From: an uncultured Desulfobacter sp.
GTDB lineage: Bacteria; Desulfobacterota; Desulfobacteria; Desulfobacterales; Desulfobacteraceae
NCBI RefSeq assembly: GCF_963677125.1
Contig: NZ_OY781882.1
Coordinates: forward strand, 5,478,501-5,542,500
DNA: 64,000 nt
Direction: 5' to 3'
The position numbers and the translations under genes are program-made. Positions 1 through 9,610 of the stretch are shown one piece after another. Positions within the stretch are counted from its first letter, which is position 1. Each line of letters starts with the position of its first letter. The notes under the pieces were generated by a model. That model had not been told where the DNA came from. It made no database searches and saw only the letters and a list, made by a program, of their open reading frames with translations.

Positions 1-1
1 A

Positions 2-1231
2 AAAAGTTACCTGATAAAGATCCGCCAGGCTGCTGAGGGCCTGATGATTATCCTCAATTCCGTATTGGATTATTCCAGCATCGATACCGGAAGAATGGCG
101 GTAAAAAAGGCGGCGTTTCAATTCAGCACAATCATGTCCGAGGTGAAAAAACAGGTTTTATCTCAATTTTTGGGGCAAAAAAAATTGAATGTCCTGTTCG
201 ATCTTGATCCGAAGATCCCAGAAGCGCTTTTGGGGGATAGCTCTAAGCTGAAACAGGTGTTGCTCAATCTGGCCGGAAATGCCGTAAAGTTCACGGACAG
301 CGGCCAAGTTGTCATCACGGCCTCACTGGAAAAACAGACTCCCCAGAGGGTAATGCTTCATTTTTCGGTGCGGGACACAGGTATCGGCATCTCCGCCGAC
401 CAGTTGGATACGCTGTTTGATGCATTCACACAGGCAGACACTTCCAATACCCGAAATTATGGGGGGACAGGTTTGGGGCTGGCCGTTACCAAGCGACTTG
501 TTGAACTGATGCAGGGTAAACTGGCTGTGCAAAGCGCCCCCGGAAAAGGGAGCAAATTTTTCTTTTCCGTGACATTTGAAGTGGATCGTGCCGTTGAAAA
601 AAAACAAGGGCCGGACGTTGCGCTAGGATTGGACTTGCAGGCCGCATTGGACAGGTTGGGTGGAGATCAAGCGCTTCTCGAAAAGGCGTTGTTAACGTTC
701 CACAATCATCATCACAAGGATATGGAAAAGCTTAATGGGGCGCTGATCAAAGGAGACAGGGAGGCGGCAGGTCGTATTGTGCACAAACTGAAAGGATCTG
801 TGGGAATGATCGGCGCTTTGGGGCTCAGTGCAGCCTTCGTTGCCCTGGAGGACGCCTTAAAAGATGGCGCTGAACAACTCGATAGCCACCTGGAGAGGGT
901 GTCCTTGGGGATGTCGCAGGTTTTGTCGGCTATCGGCGACCGATTGGAAGATGTTTTTATCGATACGGCAGAGGTGGTCACTTCTCCCATTGATGTCGAC
1001 ACCGTGTTGCCCCTGTTAAAATCGTTCGAGGCATACTTGATGGACAGCGATATTGAGGCAATGGAGAAGTTGGATGAAATTAAAACCGCTTTGAAAGGCA
1101 CTTCGATTATGGAGGCATTGGACAAGGTGGAAAAGCAGTTGCAGCAATACGATTTTGAAGGCGCACTTTCAGCCTATTATGAGGTTTTGTCTGTGATGGA
1201 AAGGGACTCGCATGGAAGATCAGGTCAGTAA
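2..1231 (+). CDS. Hybrid histidine kinase, C-terminal part (HisKA end - HATPase - Hpt)
   Basis: The gene runs in from the left edge; the frame starting at base 2 is open and already inside the dimerisation helix, so the ATG at 44 is internal. The piece then carries an ATPase domain with an N box (residues near LAGNAVKF), a G1 box (DTGIGI) and a G2 box (GTGLGL), followed by an Hpt domain whose phospho-accepting His lies in VHKLKG near residue 260 of the visible part. About 65 residues after the Hpt form a helical tail ending in a Y-D-F motif that recurs in three other kinases of this window. No receiver is visible in this part. The stop overlaps the next gene by 20 bases, so kinase and HD-GYP protein are probably a translationally coupled phosphorelay pair. 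Confidence 0.9.
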   Translation, partial: KSYLIKIRQAAEGLMIILNSVLDYSSIDTGRMAVKKAAFQFSTIMSEVKKQVLSQFLGQKKLNVLFDLDPKIPEALLGDSSKLKQVLLNLAGNAVKFTDSGQVVITASLEKQTPQRVMLHFSVRDTGIGISADQLDTLFDAFTQADTSNTRNYGGTGLGLAVTKRLVELMQGKLAVQSAPGKGSKFFFSVTFEVDRAVEKKQGPDVALGLDLQAALDRLGGDQALLEKALLTFHNHHHKDMEKLNGALIKGDREAAGRIVHKLKGSVGMIGALGLSAAFVALEDALKDGAEQLDSHLERVSLGMSQVLSAIGDRLEDVFIDTAEVVTSPIDVDTVLPLLKSFEAYLMDSDIEAMEKLDEIKTALKGTSIMEALDKVEKQLQQYDFEGALSAYYEVLSVMERDSHGRSGQ

Positions 1232-2264
1232 ACGGACAATTTTGATCGTCGAAGACAGTTTGGAAAATATCGATGTCCTGGCAGGTATTTTGCGCAAAGA
1301 TTACCGGCTTAAAATCGCCATCAGTGGTGAAAAGGCGCTACGTATTGTGGCGAATGGGGATGCGCCGGATCTTATCCTTCTGGATATTCAGATGCCCGGT
1401 ATAGACGGCTATGAAGTTTGTCGCCGATTGAAGGAAGATCCGGTCACACGGCAAATTCCGGTCATTTTTGTTACCGCGCTTTCCAGCGTCAAGGAGGAGG
1501 AAAAAGGGTTTGCCCTGGGGTGTGTGGATTACATCATCAAGCCGGTCAGTCCGCCCATCGTCCGGCAGCGGATAAAAACCCACATGGCCCTTTACGATCA
1601 GAATCGAATATTGGAAGAAAAAGTGGGCCAAAGGACACAGCAACTGAGAAATGCTTTTTTGCGAATCAAGGAGAGCTCTCTTGAGACGATTCACATTCTT
1701 TCAAAGGCCGCTGAATACAGGGATGAGGACACGGGGTCCCATATCTATCGCATAGGTAACTACTCCGCAGTCATTGCAGGGGAAATGGGGCTGTCCGAAA
1801 AAATCGTGGAATCCATCCTTTATGCCGCTCCCATGCATGATGTGGGAAAAATTGGTATTCCGGACAGTATCCTTCTCAAACCCGAGGCGCTGACGGCTGA
1901 TGAGTTTAATATCATGAAGCAGCATACTTTGATCGGCGCAAAAATTTTGGAAAATTCGAAAACGGAATTTATCAGGTTAGGCGAGGTGATCGCCCTGACG
2001 CATCATGAATGGTGGAATGGAAAGGGATACCCAAGCGGACTTAAAGAAAAGGAAATACCACTTGAGGGAAGAATCGTCGCCGTGGCTGATGTTTTTGACG
2101 CACTGACCACGAAACGTCCTTATAAAAAACCTTTTTCCCTGGATGATTCTTTCCGGATCATTGAAGAAAACCGGGGGCTTCAGTTCGATCCGGAAGTTGT
2201 GGACGCTTTTTTTTCCATTAAGGACGAAATACTTAAAATCCGTGAAAAGTACAAAGATGATTAA
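1212..2264 (+). CDS. REC/HD-GYP response regulator (c-di-GMP phosphodiesterase)
   Basis: 350 aa. An N-terminal receiver (residues about 8-125) has the acidic pair in VEDS, the phospho-Asp in LLDIQMPG and the Lys in IKPVSPP. A linker helix leads to an HD-GYP domain with HDVGKIGIPD, HHEWWNGKGYP and VADVFDAL, so both the metal-binding HD residues and the GYP signature are present. HD-GYP proteins hydrolyse c-di-GMP, so phosphorylation by the upstream kinase/Hpt should change c-di-GMP levels. The ATG at 1212 lies inside the end of the kinase gene, typical of translational coupling. Domain assignment is firm; actual activity is inferred from motifs. Confidence 0.95.
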   Translation: MEDQVSKRTILIVEDSLENIDVLAGILRKDYRLKIAISGEKALRIVANGDAPDLILLDIQMPGIDGYEVCRRLKEDPVTRQIPVIFVTALSSVKEEEKGFALGCVDYIIKPVSPPIVRQRIKTHMALYDQNRILEEKVGQRTQQLRNAFLRIKESSLETIHILSKAAEYRDEDTGSHIYRIGNYSAVIAGEMGLSEKIVESILYAAPMHDVGKIGIPDSILLKPEALTADEFNIMKQHTLIGAKILENSKTEFIRLGEVIALTHHEWWNGKGYPSGLKEKEIPLEGRIVAVADVFDALTTKRPYKKPFSLDDSFRIIEENRGLQFDPEVVDAFFSIKDEILKIREKYKDD

Positions 2265-2267
2265 GGA

Positions 2268-2309
2268 CCCCGTATGGGCTTGACTGTGGGGGGATTTATT
2301 TTTTGGAAT
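2268..2309 (+). terminator. Possible terminator after the HD-GYP gene
   Basis: A CCCC/GGGG pairing around a loop is followed by TTTATTTTTT immediately after the stop at 2264. The stem is short, so this is weak, but the position between two convergent genes fits. Confidence 0.4.
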
Positions 2310-2342
2310 CACGGATTATTGGGGGTACGGTGTCGTCGTAAA

Positions 2343-3905
2343 TTAGAGGCATTCGGCAGCTTGTGAGTCACATGTCATGCTGCATACACGGTTTCTGCCG
2401 GTGCGCTTTGACCTATACAGGGCATTGTCAGCCCGCTTCACAGCATCCGTGTATGCATGGTCGTTTTCATGGAAAGCACTGACACCAATACTGACCGTGA
2501 CTTCAGGCACAGGCGCAAAACAGTGTCCTTGAACCATGGATCTTAGATTCTCAGCGACCTTGCCGCCATTTTCCAGGGATGTCCCTGGGCAGATTACGAT
2601 AAATTCCTCTCCTCCCCACCGGCCAAGTACATCAACGCGCCTTAAATTTTGGCTGACCAGAGAAGAAAATTCGGTTAGTACTTTATCGCCAAAATCGTGT
2701 CCAAAGGTATCATTGACTGCCTTAAACTTATCAATATCCAGCAAAAGCACACAAATCTTTTCACCGTATCGTTCGAACCGCTCAAATTCATTGAGCAGGA
2801 CCTCTTCTGTTTTGAATCTGTTATACTGTCCTGTCAGGGCGTCTGTAATGGAAAGTGTCTTGAGTTTCTCCGATTTTTGTTTTAACGCTTTATTTAATTT
2901 ATTGATTCGATTGTTCCAGTATAGCATCAATAATATCAGGCCTGCGGCCCCAATAACGATTTTTGCATAAAAAAAGTAAGAAAGCGGCGGGGCATCAATA
3001 TCTTGTATAACGGTAATAATATAACCCACTCTATTGCCCGCAATGTCTTTTATCGATAAAAAATGGATCAAATTGAATGCGTTATTCTTTCGAATTACTT
3101 GGTTAAACGGCATTAGGGTGTCCATTCTTTGGCTTACATCACTGATATTGGCATAAAGCCATTTGCACTGTTCAAGGTGTTTACTAAGTAGCGGCCGATA
3201 ATTTTTTTCAACGATGAAATTATGATTGATTTTGCAAGTTTGATAATTTTTGATTTCTTTTTTATTCAAGAGTGTTTTTTTAATTATATTTTTTTTTAAG
3301 GTCATGATGGAGCTACTGAGGGTATACGTAGACATTTCACGTTTAATTGCATCAAAATCAAATCCCATTTCCACGGAGCCCAGAAATTGTCCATTAAAAA
3401 AAACAGGATAAATAAACCTGAATCCCGTCCAAAACCGGCCGGCTTCAAATCCGGAAACGAATTTTTGCGTCTCATTTACAAGCCGAATACTTTTTCTAAA
3501 AGGCATCAGCGGGTCCCCGTACATTCCCGGTTTGTGGAATCGAATCAGATTGATGCCATCGGCCAGATGAAAGTGAAGGCGCCTGAGCCCCAGTTCCTGG
3601 GAATTTTCATATACAGGCATGAATGTATCCAGCATTTTTTCTCTTATACTGAATTTTTCATCAGAAATTGCCCTGCCATATTCATAAAACATTTTGCCGA
3701 TGGCCTCTTCGTACTGGCGATACAATATGTCCGCCACAATACCTGTTTTTTTTAGGGCAAATTGATAACTTAAATTGATTCTGTTAGAATAATCGTCAAT
3801 AAAGTATTCAGCCGCATTTTTTCTGGCATTATACACGGCCAATACCGACATGAGGATAATAATAGCTAAAAAAAGGTATTGGGTTTTTCGCATACCACAT
3901 ACCAT
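2343..3905 (-). CDS. Membrane diguanylate cyclase with dCache-type sensor
   Basis: 520 aa. An N-terminal membrane anchor (about residues 6-24) is followed by a periplasmic region of about 270 residues whose features (LHFHLADG, FRKSIRLV, VSGFEAGR, GSVEMGFDF) match the dCache_3 double sensory family, then a second membrane helix near residues 310-330. The C-terminus is a GGDEF domain with active-site GGEEF, preceded at the usual distance by RRVD, an intact RxxD product-inhibition site. It should make c-di-GMP and be feedback controlled. The ATG at 3905 is only 13 bases from the start of the divergent binding-protein gene; an ATG at 3893 (MRKTQYLF) is equally possible, and neither has a strong ribosome site. 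Confidence 0.9.
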   Translation of the reverse strand: MVCGMRKTQYLFLAIIILMSVLAVYNARKNAAEYFIDDYSNRINLSYQFALKKTGIVADILYRQYEEAIGKMFYEYGRAISDEKFSIREKMLDTFMPVYENSQELGLRRLHFHLADGINLIRFHKPGMYGDPLMPFRKSIRLVNETQKFVSGFEAGRFWTGFRFIYPVFFNGQFLGSVEMGFDFDAIKREMSTYTLSSSIMTLKKNIIKKTLLNKKEIKNYQTCKINHNFIVEKNYRPLLSKHLEQCKWLYANISDVSQRMDTLMPFNQVIRKNNAFNLIHFLSIKDIAGNRVGYIITVIQDIDAPPLSYFFYAKIVIGAAGLILLMLYWNNRINKLNKALKQKSEKLKTLSITDALTGQYNRFKTEEVLLNEFERFERYGEKICVLLLDIDKFKAVNDTFGHDFGDKVLTEFSSLVSQNLRRVDVLGRWGGEEFIVICPGTSLENGGKVAENLRSMVQGHCFAPVPEVTVSIGVSAFHENDHAYTDAVKRADNALYRSKRTGRNRVCSMTCDSQAAECL

Positions 3906-3918
3906 ATTGGAGTATTTT

Positions 3919-4737
3919 ATGAAGTTATTGAAAATCTTAACTATAGCTTTCGTAATATATCAGATTTTCACCTCGTATGCTATATCCCAGATTAACTTTG
4001 GCACACTTTCTATTATCGATCCATCTGTCCTTGCTCAAAGAATGGCGCCCATAACGGTTTATCTTTCAAATTATCTGGATGATCAGATTTCTCTTAAATT
4101 GGGCCGGGATTACAAAGAGACCATGAATAAGCTTGTGAAAGGCGATCTTGATATCGGGTTCATCGGTCCTGCACCGTATGTTAAAATCAAGGACCATGTG
4201 GAAATCGTGGCGACTTTGGTTTCACAGGGGATACCCTTTTTTCACAGCGTAATCGTTGTCAGAAAAGACACCGACATCGCGAATCTGTTTGATTTAGCTG
4301 GAAAGAAATTTGCTTTCGGGTCCCCTTCTTCGACCCTCTCTTTTTACGTGCCTGCCTATATCCTTCATACGCACAAGGTGTTGTCAGAACTGGAAGACTA
4401 TAATTTTTTAGGTAAACACGACAGGGTGGCTAAACATGTGATTTTGGGAAAGTATGATGCCGGCGGCATTAAGGAGAGCGTGTATTTTCAATATCAAAAT
4501 TATCTTAAAATTCTGCATAAAAGCGATCCGTTTTATGATTTTGTGGTAGTGGTCCGCAAAGATTTTGATCCACGTTTGAAACGCCTGCTTGAAACCGCAT
4601 TGCTAAACCTCAAAGACCCTTCTGTTTTGAGTGCTTTTAAGCCCGGGGCCACCGGATTCATTAAAGGGCAAGAATCTAACTATGAAGATATAGCGCTCAT
4701 CATTGAGGCCGTTGACCGATTGTATCACAAGAAATGA
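3919..4737 (+). CDS. PhnD/SsuA-type periplasmic substrate-binding protein
   Basis: About 272 aa with an N-terminal signal segment (MKLLKILTIAFVIYQIF). The body has the PhnD-like pattern: LDIGFIGPAPYV, then FAFGSPSSTLSFYVP and YDAGGIKESVYFQ. Family members bind phosphonates, sulfonates or other small anions, but no permease or ATPase gene is nearby, so this one may serve as a ligand-binding partner for a sensor. It is divergent from the GGDEF gene, which also has a periplasmic sensor. The ATG at 3919, preceded by TTGGAG, is preferred to an upstream ATG at 3850 because the signal peptide then starts at residue 1. Ligand and partner are not known. Confidence 0.8.
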   Translation: MKLLKILTIAFVIYQIFTSYAISQINFGTLSIIDPSVLAQRMAPITVYLSNYLDDQISLKLGRDYKETMNKLVKGDLDIGFIGPAPYVKIKDHVEIVATLVSQGIPFFHSVIVVRKDTDIANLFDLAGKKFAFGSPSSTLSFYVPAYILHTHKVLSELEDYNFLGKHDRVAKHVILGKYDAGGIKESVYFQYQNYLKILHKSDPFYDFVVVVRKDFDPRLKRLLETALLNLKDPSVLSAFKPGATGFIKGQESNYEDIALIIEAVDRLYHKK

Positions 4738-4760
4738 TGGTGTTGTAAAAAAAAGCTATT

Positions 4761-7700
4761 TTATTTAGCCTCGTTTGGATTTTTTACGGATTCATTAAGG
4801 TTATCTATATGTAGTTTTGCACGATCAAAATCGTAATTCTCCAATGCGCCGGCAACGGCACTCATTCTTTTTGCATATTGTTCCATTCCCGGCATTTTTT
4901 GCACATCCGCGACTAATTGTAATGCCCCGATATCGGATTCATCAATCATCGATTGCAACTTCTCAATGGCATGAACGGTCTTTTCCGGGATGAGAGAATC
5001 AGCGGTAGACGTTTCATCGATAGTGGGAGAGGTTTGAGCGATGGGGGGGGCTGTAAACTTAGCTATTTTATGCATAATCGGGGAAAGCGCTTGTACGATG
5101 TCATGAAGCAATTGGTCGATCTCTTGCTCGAGATGATGCGTGTTGCAGGCGGATTCAAGGGTCTCAGCTTTTTTCTTTATCCCATGGGCTCCGATATTGG
5201 CCGCGACACCTTTAAGTGTGTGCGCGCATCTCATGGGCGCCGTTTCATCTTTTTCCTGCCGGGCGGCATTAAACTGTTTTTCAAAGTCATGGTAACGATC
5301 ATAAAATTTGCGTAATAGGTTCACATAGAGTTCCTGGTTGTCTTGCACCGTCTCCATGCCTGCCGCGATGTCTATTCCCGGGATGTTGCCTAAGTTTTTT
5401 TCCGTTGCCTTTGATGGTGTCGGCTGCATTGACATGGCTGGTTTGATCCATTTATCCAGCGCCTTGAAAAGTTCCTGGACCCGAATTGGCTTGCCGATGT
5501 GATCATTCATACCGGCAGCTAACGTTTTTTCCCGATCTCCTGCCATGACATTGGCGGTCATGGCAATGATGGGCAGATCTTTGAAGCGTTTGTCTTCCCG
5601 GATTTTTCTGGTGGCGGTGTAACCATCCATCACCGGCATCTGGCAGTCCATGAGTATTCCGTCAAAATGATCTTTTTCAAGCATTTCCAACGCGATCTGT
5701 CCGTTTTCGGCAATTTTGAAATCGATGCCATGATTGGTTAGTAAATCTGCAGCCACATCCTGATTGATATCATTGTCCTCCACGATCAGTACCCTGGCGG
5801 TTTTCAGCCGGGCTGTCGTCTCAATGATCTCGTGTTGCCGGCGCATCAATCGGCTTTCCCTGCGAACTTTCCCTTCTTTTATTTGTATGATGCTGTCGAA
5901 CATGGTGGAGGGCATGACGGGTTTGTTCAAAACGGTTTTTATAATATCCACATCCTTGGCCTCATGCATGAGGTTTACATTGTTGTAGGCTGATAGCAAT
6001 ATAACCAAGGGTGCGTGTATACTGGATGCATTCGCCTGCATGGTGCGCGCGATTTCGATGCCGCTGGTAGTGGAAAAGCCGTAGTCGATAATCGCTATAT
6101 CGTAAGGCCGGTTGTTATTTTGTTGTTTTAAAAATTGGGAAGTGGCTTCCGGTGACTCCGCCAAATCAGCGGTGAAACCAAAGCCTGTCAGCATTTCAAA
6201 AAAAATCGACCGCGCCGTGGCGTTGCCGTCCGCCACCAGGATATGTAATGGCGCCGCTTTTTTTATAGGGCAGAACCGTTGAGCGGCTTGGGGCTGTTTT
6301 TCAAAACAGGCGGTAAAGAAAAATGTACTGCCCGTCTCAGGCTCACTTTCCACCCATATCCTGCCACCCATCATTTCTGTTAATTTTTTTGAAATGGCCA
6401 GTCCCAGTCCGGCACCACCGTATTTCCGGGTAATGGACGTATCTGCCTGGCTGAAATGCTGGAAAAGTTTTTTCTGCTGCTTTTCAGTCATGCCGATGCC
6501 GGTATCGCGTATGGCAAATCGGAAGGTAACACTCTTTTCATTCTCTTTTGAAACGCTGACGCAGATAACAACTTCCCCCTTGGGTGTAAATTTTACGGCG
6601 TTATTCCCAAGGTTGACCAGAACCTGGCCAAGCCGAAGCGGGTCTCCCACAAGTGCTGTGGGCAGGGTGCAGGGTAGATCAAACATCAGTTGAAGTCCTG
6701 CTTCCTGGGCTTTTAACCCCACGACGTCGGCAATATGATCAAATACATCTTCCAGGAAAAAGTTGGTATGTTCCATATTCAGTTTGCCGGCTTCAATTTT
6801 GGAAAAATCCAGAATATCATTGAGAATGCCTAAAAGGTAGTCTGCCGAGTGGTGTACCTTATCGATATAGCCGCGTTGTTTTTCGTTAAGGTCTCCTTGC
6901 AGGGCCAGGTATGACAGACCGATAATCGCATTCATGGGTGTTCGGATTTCGTGGGACATATTGGCCAGAAAATCTGACTTTGCCCGGGTAGCCTCTTCCG
7001 CCGCCTCTTTGGCTTGCGCCAGTACTTTTTCCGTTTCTTTACGGGCGGTGATGTCTTCCATGATGCCGTCAATGGTGACCAATCGACCCTCGGCATCCAG
7101 AACGGCATGTTCGGAAACAAATAAAATTCGCTTGCTGCCATCCGTATGTATGTAAGAAAGCTCTATTTCGTGTGATGTCGAGTCATTTTGCAGGAACGCT
7201 CTGAAGGTCTCTTCTGCTTTTTTTCTTTCGCCGGGCAGCCAGTTGATGACATCCTGCCATCGTTGCCCCTGGACATGCTCCCTGCCTAAACCGAATACGG
7301 AACTTGCCCCTTCACTCATAAATAATATTTCACCGTCCGGTTTGTGACTGAAGACGACAAACCTGCCCCCGAGTTCTTCTACCAGGCGCTGGAATCTGGC
7401 CTGGCTTTCCCGGATTTCGTTTTCCATGGCTTTGCGATGTGTGATATCAATGATCCATCCTAAAATGGCCTGACTGCCTTCATCATCATAGTGGTGTGCG
7501 AATATCAGGACATCGATGACTTGTCCCTTCTTATTGCGGAACTGCGTTTCGAAATTTAATGCCACGCCCTCTTTGTTAAGTATATCAATCAGATGTCTTC
7601 TGCTTTGGCGATCAACATAAACGTCCATGGCCGTTTGACCAAATTCAAAGCCCATTTGAGCTATGCTTGGGTTGCTGAATTTCACAATACCATCAACGGT

Positions 7701-9596
7701 GATAACCACACCAACAGGGCTGGTGGTTAATATGTTTTTGAGCCGCTTCTGCTCTTTGGCAACAGCTTCCTCCACTTTGATACGTTCGGTTACATCACTC
7801 ATTACGGCGACAAATATCGGTTCGCCATTGACAACATCCGTGTCGAGGGCAACTTCCATGGAAAATTGAGATCCATCCTTTCTCAGTGCCGGTACCACTG
7901 TCTGTTTGCCGATAATTTTGGCAATACCTGTTTCAAGGTAGTTACGAAGATACGTATCATGCTGGCTTTTGTACGGTTCGGGCATGAGTATGTTAATGCT
8001 TTTACCCAAAATTTCTTCTTTGGTATACCCGAATATTTTTTGAGCCGCCGGGCTGAATTCATTGATGAAGCCCCGGCCGTCAATAACCATGATGCCGTTA
8101 AAGGCCGTGTCAATAATTCCGCGCAGGTAGGCTGTGCGCGCTTCAACTTTATCCTCCAGCTCTTTTTTGGTTTTTTCAAGTTCCTGTCTGGCATGCTCAG
8201 CCTCGGAGATGTCTACAAATGTTTCAAGCAGCAGCATTCGGGTACCTTTGGTTATAAAAACGGCAGACTTCATAACCGGGATAATTGAGCCGTCTTTGAG
8301 TAAGAGCTTTCTTTTTGACATGTCTTTGGATTGTTTTAAATCCAATAGAGGACAATTGTTCACCTCGGACGGGCAGGTCAGTTTGTGGCACATATGGCCC
8401 ACGACTTCATTTTTTGAATACCCTGTAATTTTTTGGGCATATTGATTGATGTCAACAATAATTTTGGTGTCCGGGTCAATCAATATCGCTCCCGCCTCTA
8501 TGGAGTTGAACAACTGATTGAGAAACTTTTCGTTTCTTCTCACCTCTTCGGATTTGTCAAAAATTGCTTGTTTTGATCGGTTAATCCGTTCAACCATGCC
8601 GTTGATACAAACACTTAAGTCATGAATCTCGTCATTGCCTTTGATAAAGATGGGAGGCGCTTTTTTGGGGGTGGCTTCCTGTTGGGAAATTTGCTGCATG
8701 AGCAATTCCAGGCGTTTTAAAACTTTTTTGTGGAGTACAAAATAGCCCAAAAGACTGAACAGTAAAATTGCAGCGATAAAAATTGAAAAAAAGAGATTTG
8801 TTATGTTTTGACCTTGTTGGGCAAATATTGGATTTGTAACGACATTCATCAGCATTGAAGGGGTGCCTTTGATATCTAATATGGCCCCAAATCCTTCGCA
8901 ATTTTGTTCGTCTTGATGTGCAATATACACCTTGGCTTTTATGGTCTTGGCCCATATATCCCTTTTTTCATACAAAGGTAGGAGGGAAATTTTTGAACCC
9001 AGCAATGAGGCGATTTCGTCTAATATTGCCTGGGATACAACACGGACAAACATGATGGTGCCCATGGGAGGCCCGGATGCGTTGCTGGTTAAGACCGGTC
9101 TTTTCGCGATCATTACCAGTTCACCGGTTTCAAAAGTGAGCATGCCTTTCTGTGTGTCCAGGCTTTTAGCCACAGATGGGTATTTCATTGAGATCTGCCG
9201 AAAAATTTTATCGGCAAGGGTTTTGTCAAACTGCCCTTCTTGATTAACGGCTTGCAGGTAAATGACATCCCTTTTAATGTTTTGAAACACCACACACATC
9301 AGGGATTGGTCTCGGAATGTATCAATGGGAAGGTTGGATTGGACATATTCCGGAGTTGGCGTTTGTACGAAATCATACGAATCATCCCAGTTGGACCAGT
9401 CGATCAACAGTTTGTCCAGATTCGCAAGTTTCAGATTCAGTGCGCGTCCGGCAGCATTCACCTGCAATCGTGTATGCTCATCCTCAAATGTTTGGAATCC
9501 TTTTTTGACGATAAACTCCGAGGCAAGCAATTGAAAAAGAATGAAAAAGGATATAATGATAAGAATAAACAATATGGAAAAGTTACGTAGCTTCAC
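4761..9596 (-). CDS. Giant hybrid histidine kinase: CHASE4-HAMP-PAS x4-HK-REC-REC-Hpt
   Basis: 1611 aa. An N-terminal helix, a CHASE4 periplasmic domain (WSNWDDSYDF near residue 70), a second membrane helix near 265-287 and HAMP come first. About four PAS domains (355-855) follow. The HisKA His is near 882 in MSHEIRTP, with ATPase boxes DTGIGM and GAGLGLA. Receiver 1 (about 1115-1235) is worn: its acidic pair reads VADGN and the Asp loop reads IIDYGF. Receiver 2 (about 1270-1385) is canonical with MDCQMPVMDG. Hpt carries its His in AHTLKG near 1458, and a helical tail ends the protein. The start appears to be GTG behind GGGGAGG. It lies 14 bases after an HD-GYP gene, its likely partner. Confidence 0.93.
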   Translation of the reverse strand: MKLRNFSILFILIIISFFILFQLLASEFIVKKGFQTFEDEHTRLQVNAAGRALNLKLANLDKLLIDWSNWDDSYDFVQTPTPEYVQSNLPIDTFRDQSLMCVVFQNIKRDVIYLQAVNQEGQFDKTLADKIFRQISMKYPSVAKSLDTQKGMLTFETGELVMIAKRPVLTSNASGPPMGTIMFVRVVSQAILDEIASLLGSKISLLPLYEKRDIWAKTIKAKVYIAHQDEQNCEGFGAILDIKGTPSMLMNVVTNPIFAQQGQNITNLFFSIFIAAILLFSLLGYFVLHKKVLKRLELLMQQISQQEATPKKAPPIFIKGNDEIHDLSVCINGMVERINRSKQAIFDKSEEVRRNEKFLNQLFNSIEAGAILIDPDTKIIVDINQYAQKITGYSKNEVVGHMCHKLTCPSEVNNCPLLDLKQSKDMSKRKLLLKDGSIIPVMKSAVFITKGTRMLLLETFVDISEAEHARQELEKTKKELEDKVEARTAYLRGIIDTAFNGIMVIDGRGFINEFSPAAQKIFGYTKEEILGKSINILMPEPYKSQHDTYLRNYLETGIAKIIGKQTVVPALRKDGSQFSMEVALDTDVVNGEPIFVAVMSDVTERIKVEEAVAKEQKRLKNILTTSPVGVVITVDGIVKFSNPSIAQMGFEFGQTAMDVYVDRQSRRHLIDILNKEGVALNFETQFRNKKGQVIDVLIFAHHYDDEGSQAILGWIIDITHRKAMENEIRESQARFQRLVEELGGRFVVFSHKPDGEILFMSEGASSVFGLGREHVQGQRWQDVINWLPGERKKAEETFRAFLQNDSTSHEIELSYIHTDGSKRILFVSEHAVLDAEGRLVTIDGIMEDITARKETEKVLAQAKEAAEEATRAKSDFLANMSHEIRTPMNAIIGLSYLALQGDLNEKQRGYIDKVHHSADYLLGILNDILDFSKIEAGKLNMEHTNFFLEDVFDHIADVVGLKAQEAGLQLMFDLPCTLPTALVGDPLRLGQVLVNLGNNAVKFTPKGEVVICVSVSKENEKSVTFRFAIRDTGIGMTEKQQKKLFQHFSQADTSITRKYGGAGLGLAISKKLTEMMGGRIWVESEPETGSTFFFTACFEKQPQAAQRFCPIKKAAPLHILVADGNATARSIFFEMLTGFGFTADLAESPEATSQFLKQQNNNRPYDIAIIDYGFSTTSGIEIARTMQANASSIHAPLVILLSAYNNVNLMHEAKDVDIIKTVLNKPVMPSTMFDSIIQIKEGKVRRESRLMRRQHEIIETTARLKTARVLIVEDNDINQDVAADLLTNHGIDFKIAENGQIALEMLEKDHFDGILMDCQMPVMDGYTATRKIREDKRFKDLPIIAMTANVMAGDREKTLAAGMNDHIGKPIRVQELFKALDKWIKPAMSMQPTPSKATEKNLGNIPGIDIAAGMETVQDNQELYVNLLRKFYDRYHDFEKQFNAARQEKDETAPMRCAHTLKGVAANIGAHGIKKKAETLESACNTHHLEQEIDQLLHDIVQALSPIMHKIAKFTAPPIAQTSPTIDETSTADSLIPEKTVHAIEKLQSMIDESDIGALQLVADVQKMPGMEQYAKRMSAVAGALENYDFDRAKLHIDNLNESVKNPNEAK

Positions 9597-9610
9597 GATC
9601 CTCCCCGTTT

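Noticed and set aside
3850..3918. Upstream ATG for the PhnD-like gene
   Set aside because: Would bury the signal peptide and overlap the divergent cyclase gene.
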